From positions 38,104,094-38,168,093 of the forward strand of contig CM022944.1 of the NCBI GenBank assembly GCA_012931725.1: a DNA stretch of 64,000 bases, in the 5' to 3' direction. Positions 35,301 to 44,300 of the stretch are shown here, piece by piece. Within the stretch, counting starts at the first letter, position 1; each line of letters starts with the position of its first letter. This DNA comes from Litsea cubeba (lineage: Eukaryota; Streptophyta; Magnoliopsida; Laurales; Lauraceae). Under the pieces are notes generated by a model. That model did no database searches. It worked only from the letters and a program-made list of their open reading frames with translations, and had not been told where the DNA came from. The position numbers were made by a program, and so were the translations under genes.

Positions 35301-38300
35301 AGGGGTTGGAGGGAGAGCTAAGACTAACGGACAGATATAGAAAATACATACCTACTTTACAAGTTCTTTCCCAGGGTTTGGATAGTTCATTAAGATATAA
35401 AAATAATAATAATTCTTTATATATTAAGGAACAAACCTAGTTTAGCGTGGGTATTTTATCCAAAACTTATGTAAATCAAACCCTTCCAACACTTAACGAT
35501 TTCAACTAATAAGGTCCCACTAAAAAATAACTGGGAAAATACATTTTTGTCTAGAGGATTTTCCTCTTATTCTATTTAATCGGAAACTCTTATTAGAGGT
35601 TTACCAAACACTCCAAAATATCAATGAGGTCTAAAACTCTAAACATGCACTTAGTTTTAGAGTTTCCAAACAGGCCCTTAGCAAACAGACACAAAATAAA
35701 TATGTGACACAAACTAAAACTAACAAACATACAGGGATTAGAAACTGCTTATAACAACTACACTTATAACATATAGGGATTAGAAACTGCTTATAACACC
35801 TACAGTTAGAAAGAACATAGAAAACAGCTTGAAATACTACTTTTACACATAGTGACTACATGTAAAATAGTCGGAAATACAACTGCACCCCAAAAACCTA
35901 GTTATAGAAGTTAACAGTATATTACAAAAATGAGATGTTATTTCCATTCTGACCTCTATGACAGGTTGCCCATTTAGCGTCATTAGATCATAAATCAGGT
36001 ATCTTCTTGCCAACTTCTTTGTAGGTAGGGTGTCAATTACCATCTCACCATCAAGTAAAGTCAGGTTATGAGTCCTCTCATTTAGACCCTGCCAAACAAA
36101 AAAAAAAGCATCAAATGAAAAATCTGCTCCAGGGAGAACTCACTTTATGAGGTTCAAGAAAAGGAAGCCCTCAGAACACGGACCTCACTTGTTTTTTTCA
36201 AAGGAAATCGCATTTGAACTCTTCGAAAAGAAAAGGTTCTATCAATCAAATAGCACCCATCACAAGTAATGAGCATCATGTATCGTGTCCCATCAGCTTT
36301 CCATGTCGCATAGTAGTAGCGTTGCCTAAGAAGTTGTAAATTATCTCTGCAAAATTGTGACAAAACATGAAAAACACAAGGCAAATATAGTGAAACATTA
36401 AGAAGAATTAAAGACGAGTCAACATAATTCAAAATGACTCAACTAAACATTAATTAAAAATCATCATCATCATCTTAGTTTTATGATTATCCCATCGACG
36501 GGGTTAGCTTAATGCACTGAACTCATAACCTTTCCTACTAAAATTTGGTGCACAAAAGTGCTTTCTCTTTATGTATGTATGGGGTATAGCATACAAAAGA
36601 CAACTACTAGCAAAAAAGAAAGGACTGAAAGTAGCTGTGACAACGGGTCAGGATAGGTCCAATTTGGATCAGGTTGAGACCCACCGATAAAAGATTGATG
36701 AAGATTCACATGTTGATCACATAATTTTACTTGACAAAGTTTTTGGACCAATTTGAGAGGTCTAAGAGGTCCCGCAATGGCAAGGCGAAGGCATTGATTG
36801 CTTCAGATCAGAGAAAGGGCCCAAAAGCCCCAAATATTTGATGAAATCTATGTGAGAGGAACTGTTTGAAAATAACAGAATAGTGCAGAGGTTTCCTGCA
36901 AAATCTGGAAATTCCTAAAGATATTCCAGTAAACAAGTTGTTTTTGGGCCTTAATTAAAAGGTCCAAATAGGCCCAAACACAATCAGAATAAATATTTGA
37001 ATGATCACTCATCAGTGTAGGCCCACTTTCCCAAATAGTGGTCCACCTGGGCCCTATATTCACAAAGTGCAATACAGTCTGTTTGACCTGGACATGGCTC
37101 AAATCACATTTGTGTGAGTTTTCATACTGTTTCCTTAATTTAGGACTTCTTAAATGTTGAGGGAAATAATTAGCTAGATCACAGATCAAAAGGTCAGATT
37201 AAATGAGGGTTTTAAGTGTGTTTTATGAATGTTATATGAAAAGGGAGATAATTGACTATTCTTAGTTTTGGCCGAGTTTCGATGATAGAAAATTCTGGGG
37301 CTTTCCTCTCCATTGGGATTGAGAAACTCTCCTTGGGATTTTAGAAAACATTGGATTATTCATCCAGTAATGAATCTCTCTTTTATTTTCTTGTTTTCTT
37401 ACATGTTTGCTGCTGATTTGGATTGACGTGGAATTTCGGGTTGCCATTCAATTAAGGCTTTCTTTTGGCTGCATCAGATTAAATATCAGAGCCAAACGAG
37501 TACGACCTCATTGTTTGTTGATTTCATCCTTTATTATCAAAAAAGTCTCCCCATAGAGCACGTCCTCATAGGGATAATGTTTTTTTTTATATATATATAA
37601 TGCTTTTAAAAAGGGGGTGCAACACGAGGGATAATGTTGATGAGAGGAGATAACCCATCGGATCCTAGAAACATCTAGGTCCAGGACTTACAAAGACAAG
37701 TTGAGATTTGACTTGACATTTAGAACAACTCGAACCCTAAGATCAGCAGTTTAATGAGGAATCGGATTCTGACATAGGGCTTCATAATCCATTCTACAAT
37801 CGATCACTGGTTAGAGTTTGACAGAAAGTAGAAAAGAGATATGAAAGGGAAAATCAAAATAAGGATCTCAACATGAAGAGAGATATTGTTGATTTAAATG
37901 GTGGTATGAAAGGCAAGGATTTTCCAGAGTGGTTAAAAAAGGTAAACTGTTTTCTATTACAAAGGATTTTTTGTCTCTGGTTGAAAACAAAATTTAGCAG
38001 TTATTTCAGCTAAATGTCAAGAATTCTTTCTTACATGATGATCTTGATGAAGAAGTATATATGGCTATTCCTCCAGGGTTTACAGCTCAAGGAGAGACGG
38101 GCACAGTTTGTAACCTAAAGAGAAAACATTGTATGGGCTTAAATGGTCTCCACGAGCATGGTTCGAAAAGTTTAGCAAGGCTTTCTTAGCTTTGGATACA
38201 AAAGGAGAAATGCAGATCATACGTTGTTTATTAAAACTAAAAGGCACTACAGGACTACTGCCATCATTCTCTATGTCAATAACATTATAATCACTGGCGA

Positions 38301-41300
38301 CAGCCCAAAAGAAATATCTAAAGTAAAGGGGTATATCGCAAAGGTATTTGAAATTAGAGGAATTTACGGGGTAAATCCCCGTAGGATCTCATACGTCCTA
38401 GCAGGACCCAGTTCCATGTCGGATACGGGAGGGGTCCTCGAATGGGCTTTTTCTTTTTCTTTTTCGTTGTTTTGCAATAAGGTCGATATCGACCATTAAT
38501 ATTGTCGATATCGACTATTAGGACGTTGGACACGGGAGGGGTCCTCCTATTGCTTTTCAGTCTTTTTTTCGTTTTTGTTTTGCGATATGGTCGATATCGA
38601 CCATTCAGTCATGTTCAGTAACTAAGGCAGTTACAGGTTAGAGGAAATCTGATTGACAGATTGGTCGATATCGACCATCATGACTAAGCTGTGATGGTCG
38701 ATATCGACCATTTTATCATGTTCAGCAACTAAGGCAGTTATAGGTTGGAGGAAATCTGACAGAAAAATCGGTCGATATCGACCAATGCAGTCATGGGGGA
38801 ATTCGCGTGGGAGGGTTTTTGCGAGGAGGGCCTCAACGAGGTGCTGTAATAGGAGTTCTAGAGGTTTTGGATTCATTCAGGGCAAAGTATCATCTCAGAT
38901 TAGTTTAGTGTGACGTACATCTGTGCTGTAATAAGAGATCTAGAGGTCTTCCCTTCTCTGCTTTCATCCTTCTTGCTCATTTAATTTGGAGCAGTTACCT
39001 TATGTAGGTACAGTAACAAGACATTGCAGCCCCCTTTTCAATCATCAACCAGTTACACTGAACCCCAAAAGGTTACCAGCATTTCCCACAAAACTCTCAT
39101 CAGATGAGGGTCATGCAAATGCCAATGATAGTGAATGGATAGCAATGCCTCACAATAGCAACCAGGAAGTTCCTTGCTTTCTTTTTGTTAGTTCGGATTC
39201 AGAAAGAATTGTATTTCCCCGCTCTTAACTTGGGTTTTTTCCTATTCCGAGGCGGTCGGCGACGTAGGGGTGGCAGAGGGGGTTGGCGGAGAGGGCACGA
39301 GAGCCCCATTTGGAGAGGCTCGTCTCGTTGGGGTCGGCCTTGTCGGGCTTCTTCTCGGCGTACATGTTGAGGTAGCAGTCGCGGGACTCGGCGCCGGTGG
39401 CGCCCCCATCTCCGACGCCGCCAGGGAGGCGGAGGTGGAGGAGGATGGTGGGGCTGCGGGTGGTGGTGGGGAGAATGGAATGGAGTGGTGCGGAGGAGTT
39501 GGGGAGGGGGAGCCATTGAAGGAGAAGAATAAGGAGTCTAGGGTTTTTGAGGGGAGGGAGAGGGAGAGGGAGTGGGAGATGAAGAGATCACAGAGAGAGA
39601 AATTAGGGTTTAGGGAGATGAACCGGGAGGGGATTTGGGAAAAAGAGGATTGGATGAAGAGATGGAGATTTTCCATGTCCCTTCTGCTACCATCTTTGAT
39701 CTACCCTTCGGCTCACATCAGGAGGCTTAGCATGATTATTGATGGTCGATACCGACCATCCCAAAGAAAAGGAAAAAAAAAAAAAGACAAATTGAGGCCA
39801 AAGGATCCCTCCCGTATCCAATGTCCTACTAAGTCCTCATTGAGCGTATGGCATCCTATGGGGTTTTCCCAGTAAATTCCTCTTGAAATTAAGGACTTAG
39901 GTCCTCTTAAGGTATTTTCTAGATGTAGAGAATGCTCGATTCCATAAAAGGGATTGTGATTTCCCAATGGATGTATGTCCTTTAACTGCCAAATGGAAAT
40001 GGGCTACCTGGGTTCAAAATTGCGGATACTCTTATGGAACTAAATAATGGTCTTGGCTCTACAGAGTGAGAACCATTAGCCCGACACCAAATAGTATCAA
40101 CAGTTAGTGGGAAGGCTCATTTATATTACTATCTTTGGACCTAATATTGCTTATGCAATCAGTGTAGTAGATTTATGCACTCACCACTTAAACCGCCCCT
40201 AGATGTAGTTTACCGAAATCTAAGATACCTGAAGTCAGAACCAGGGGAAGGATTACTTTACACCAAACACGATAACTTAGATGTGATAGTATTTAGAGAT
40301 GTAGATTGGATAGGCAGCAAGGATGACATGAGGTCCACTACAGGGTACTGTACACTTGTTGGAGGAAATCTTCTCACATGGAAAAGTAAAAGGCAACATG
40401 TGGTTGCAAGAGCAAGTGTTTAAGTAGCATATAGAGCGATGGCTCATGGAACGTGTGACACATAATGATTATGGCCACTCTTACGTAAGTAATCTTGCCA
40501 TTTCAAGTTAAAACTACGATGCGTAAATATGGTGACAATCAGGCAAAGTCACTCAATAGAAAAAAGTTTTGTGCACGCTGGTAATGATGAATATTGTTAG
40601 TTCAGCTTTATGGGGAGCACTAGGACTTTAATATGTAACTAGAATAATAACCCGTGCTCAGCACGGATATGACCAACATTGCAATTTAAATATTCATCCA
40701 TTAAAAAAATTCATAGTTTTTGAAAAAGGAAGGAAAAAAAAGGTTATAAGTAGTAAATGAGTAGTTTTGATAAAGATGTAAAGTAGTAGTTGCTTGAGAT
40801 AAAGAGTGGGGAGAGAAAATGCAAAATTTGAAAAAAAAAAAAAATATGACTTCCACCCAGTCAAAATTATAACCGCCAGGTCAAAAAATTGAAGCCAAAA
40901 TCCTTGGCTTTAATATATTATAATGGGAATCTAATATAATGGTCCCAATCTTGTGTTGTAAGGGACCAAAAGGGGTTTAGTTGCATTTGGATTCGAAAGT
41001 GGCAGTTTGGTAATTAAGTCTTTTCAAGAACTTAAAACAAACCGAAGGTAGAGACCGTGCTCCCCCAATTAAACCCTAAACTTCTTTCTACTTTTTTTTC
41101 TTCTTCCTTCTCTCTATTTCAACTTCGATGACTTTCGCCCAAGCCTTGAGAAGTATCAAATTTATTGTTAAAAGTCTGATTATTCCATTCTAGTCATTGA
41201 CATAGAACGGGCCCGCAAGTGGTCCCACCCAAGATAGTTTAGGGAAATATTTTTATTTCCTATTTACTTTTCTAATTATTAGTTAGCAGGTTTCTAATTG

Positions 41301-44300
41301 TAATTAAGATTAGATTTCTTATTTCCTAAGTTGATTTTATTTACTTTCCTAGTTTGATTAAGTTTCTTAGGTACCAAGTTTTATCTTCCTATTTATATGC
41401 AATGTAAGAGATGGGAATCTCATACTCTGATTATTGGAATAATATTATCATGGGTTTTATCGTGGGTGTGACGCCCCGGAGTCCCACATCGACTATAGAG
41501 AGGAAAGTGAATGGGATTATATGTAGATTTCACACCCTTACATTGCATGAGGCCTTTTGATGGGTTGAGGCCCATCAGAAACAAAACCGTGAGGCCAGTG
41601 GGCCAAAGCGGACAATATCATGCATGGGTAAGGGGTAGGGGCGTTACAAATGGTATCAGAGCCGACTCTCGACTAGTTCGAGTGTGGGTCCCCTGCCGTG
41701 GTCAGGTGCAAGTGGGCGGGTTTCCATGTGGGCGGGCCAAGAGGGCTGGCAGGCTACTGCACAGGGACGTGCAGCCCTAAGGGGGGTGGAATGTGACGCC
41801 CCGGAGTCCCACATCGACTATAGAGAGGAAAGTGAATGGGACTATATGTAGATTTCACACCCTTACATTGCATGAGGCCTTTTGATGGGTTGAGGCCCAT
41901 CAGAAACAAAACCGTGAGGCCTGTGGGCCAAAGCAGACAATATCATGCATGGGTATGGGGTGGGGCGTTACAGTGGGTTTTTATATCCCTCAGAGGTGCA
42001 TCCTCGTGTTGAAGTCTCTACGTAGACGTGTTTGAAGTGTCTGCGGACACGTGCTTTGCCACCCACGCAAGCCCTAAGCCTAGGGCCTACATAGTCATGA
42101 TGATCCAAAAAAAAAAAAAAAACATGCTATCCTGCAGTAGGCAACCTTATTATAATAACTAAATCACAAATTCTCCACCAACCCATTACTGTTTGGAGAC
42201 TCCACGAATGGTTGCACCAAATGAATCGGTCTTTTTTAGAAATGGCATAACCTCTTAGTCTAGTGCATAGTAGATAGGAAATAGGATCATACTTTCTTTT
42301 TATCAGTTACAGGGAAATATTACAAAAAAAGTAGAAAACAAAGAAGCTAAGGCCTACAGGCATTATACCACCATATGCTTAAAACCAAAATCTACAATAT
42401 AGCACCACTTAAAGCTATAACCCTTTCCACCCCTTTCTTGGACAACATGTGCACCATACCATTAGCAAACCTTCACATATGCTAAAACTTCACTTGAATC
42501 AATGAGGACAAAGATTTAAACTCTTGAAGATGAAAGAAAATTTTCAAGGGGATCCCTCTGTGGAATTCAACCAAGAAATAGCATCAGATGAGTTGCTCAA
42601 CTTGCTCTCCATAGAGGAAGCCATGCAAGTATATCCATAGAGCTTCCAAACTAGATAAAACCTTCGCGATCTTATGCTCCTGCATGCTTATAGAACATTA
42701 AAAAAAACCACTTTTCCTTTATGATGGGATCAAGCCGGTAACGCAAAACATAAAGTTCTCGTTTCCTGTAGTTGTCTAGATGTTAGTTCATGTTTGCATG
42801 TAAGTTGCGTAAACATCTTACCTCAACTTATACTAAAATCCATTCTGTTTCCGTGCACCCCTTGATTTAATTCATTAAGACCTGCCCCCAGTTACTTCTA
42901 TGGGTGGAGCATATACCATGTGCCATTTGTCGACAATTATTGCTATACATTGATTGAAATGATGAAATCCAGGTCTCAATTACATTCTCTTTACAACATT
43001 TTATTGCCATGGTTCATACATACTTTTCCAGACAAAATATTTTGTTCCGACTCTGGAGGGAGAAATTTGTCTTCAAAATTTCAAAAGACATTGAAAGCGC
43101 ACAGAATCATACATGACACTCCTTATCCATATACCACTGAACAGAATGGTGGATCGAAAAGAAAACATCAAATTATTTTGGAAATATATCGTGCAAGTTG
43201 GCCATATCTTCTAACTAACACTACAGGATTGTCGCACCTCAACTATACAGTGGGCAAGTTGCACATGTTTGACAATTATGCAGCCGCTTGAGAGGAAGAG
43301 TTAAAGAGTAAAATGGCACTTTGAAATACCTTGTGATTGGGAAACCATACATTGGGTGCCATTGGGACTACCATAACCTATTTGGAACACTTGTACATGG
43401 CCACTAGTATCAGTGTCAAACGGATATGACACTATGTATTGATACTCAGTGCTGCATCGATCGCTCTAGAGTACAAGTACACATCCTACTTCCAGAGTCC
43501 TTTATTTCATTCAAGTTCTTTTACTTTTCTTACTTTTCAACATAAAAAATGTTAGAAAGGAATTTAAACAATGATATTTCATTAATTCAGAAATGTTATA
43601 AAGAAAAAACTATGATATTGGTATCCATATCTGTACCCTAGATTTACAAAAGTGCAAACTCATATCCCTGGTCACAGTATCCATACCTGGGCATCATAAC
43701 CATAACAGATAATATCTTATAAGATATTTAGCAAGTGGTTACTATCTATTAATGATTCAATTTTATCTTGAATAATTTGCAAGACAGAATTTTACAAGGA
43801 GAGAATCAAGCATAAAGTAAGAAGAGTCCTCTGTACAAACGTTCCAATTTTATTGGATGCCTCTGAAGACACCTTCTCTGTACAATAGCTACATTCACCA
43901 ACAACCTAGCACAACGCTATGAATTTAAACAATGATAATTTCATTAATTCAGAAATGTCCTAAAGAAAAAACTATGATATCGATATCCATATCAGTACCC
44001 TAGATTTCAAAAAGTGCACTCATATCCCCAGTCGCAGTATCTGTGTCCGGCTTCCCATCCATATCTGGGCATCATAATTATAATAGATAATATCTTAGAA
44101 GATTATTTAGCATGTGGTTACTATCTATTAAAGATCCAATTTTATCTTGAAAAATCTGCAAGACACAATTTTACTAGGAAAGAACCAAACATTAAGTAAG
44201 AGGAGTCCTCCTCTGTACAAAAGTTCCAATTTTATCGTATGTCTCTGAAGAGACCTTCTCTGTACAATAGCTACATTCACCAATGACCTAGCACAACTCT

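Larger units (their letters stand above)
23865..35953 (-). other. Capping enzyme giant intron, 12,089 bp
   Basis: Flanked by a GAG/GTCAGA donor and a TTGTTGCAG acceptor. About 10 kb is two Ty3/gypsy elements (24,156-28,210 and 29,200-35,251). Only about 2 kb is single-copy-looking intron. Both elements lie in the same orientation as the gene. Confidence 0.9.
38357..39882. mobile_element. Mutator-like element, 1,526 bp, with gene-like cargo
   Basis: Perfect 9-bp target duplication TTGAAATTA (38,348-38,356; 39,883-39,891), the size typical of Mutator-like elements. Terminal inverted repeats of about 80 bp start GAGGAATTTAC and share GGATACGGGAGGG near their inner ends. No transposase. The left half has repeated GTCGATATCGAC palindromes; the right half has a GC-rich, coding-looking segment on the minus strand. 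It could be a Pack-MULE. Confidence 0.92.
38007..40600 (+). pseudogene. Ty1/copia RT-RNase H remnant, split by a Mutator-like element
   Basis: The left part reads LNVKNSFLHDDLDEEVYM, AIPPGF and WSPRAWFEKFSKAF (RT). The frame resumes exactly across the insertion (KVFEI joined to KDLGPL). The right part continues through RNase H: GLLYTKHDNLDVIVFRD, STTGYCTLVGGNLLTWKSK and RASV, with stops. This is the 3' half of a copia polyprotein; gag, protease and integrase are absent here. Confidence 0.88.

Noticed and set aside
39270..39875. 201-codon open frame on the plus strand in the MULE
   Set aside because: Gly/Glu-rich opposite-strand shadow of the GC-rich captured segment.
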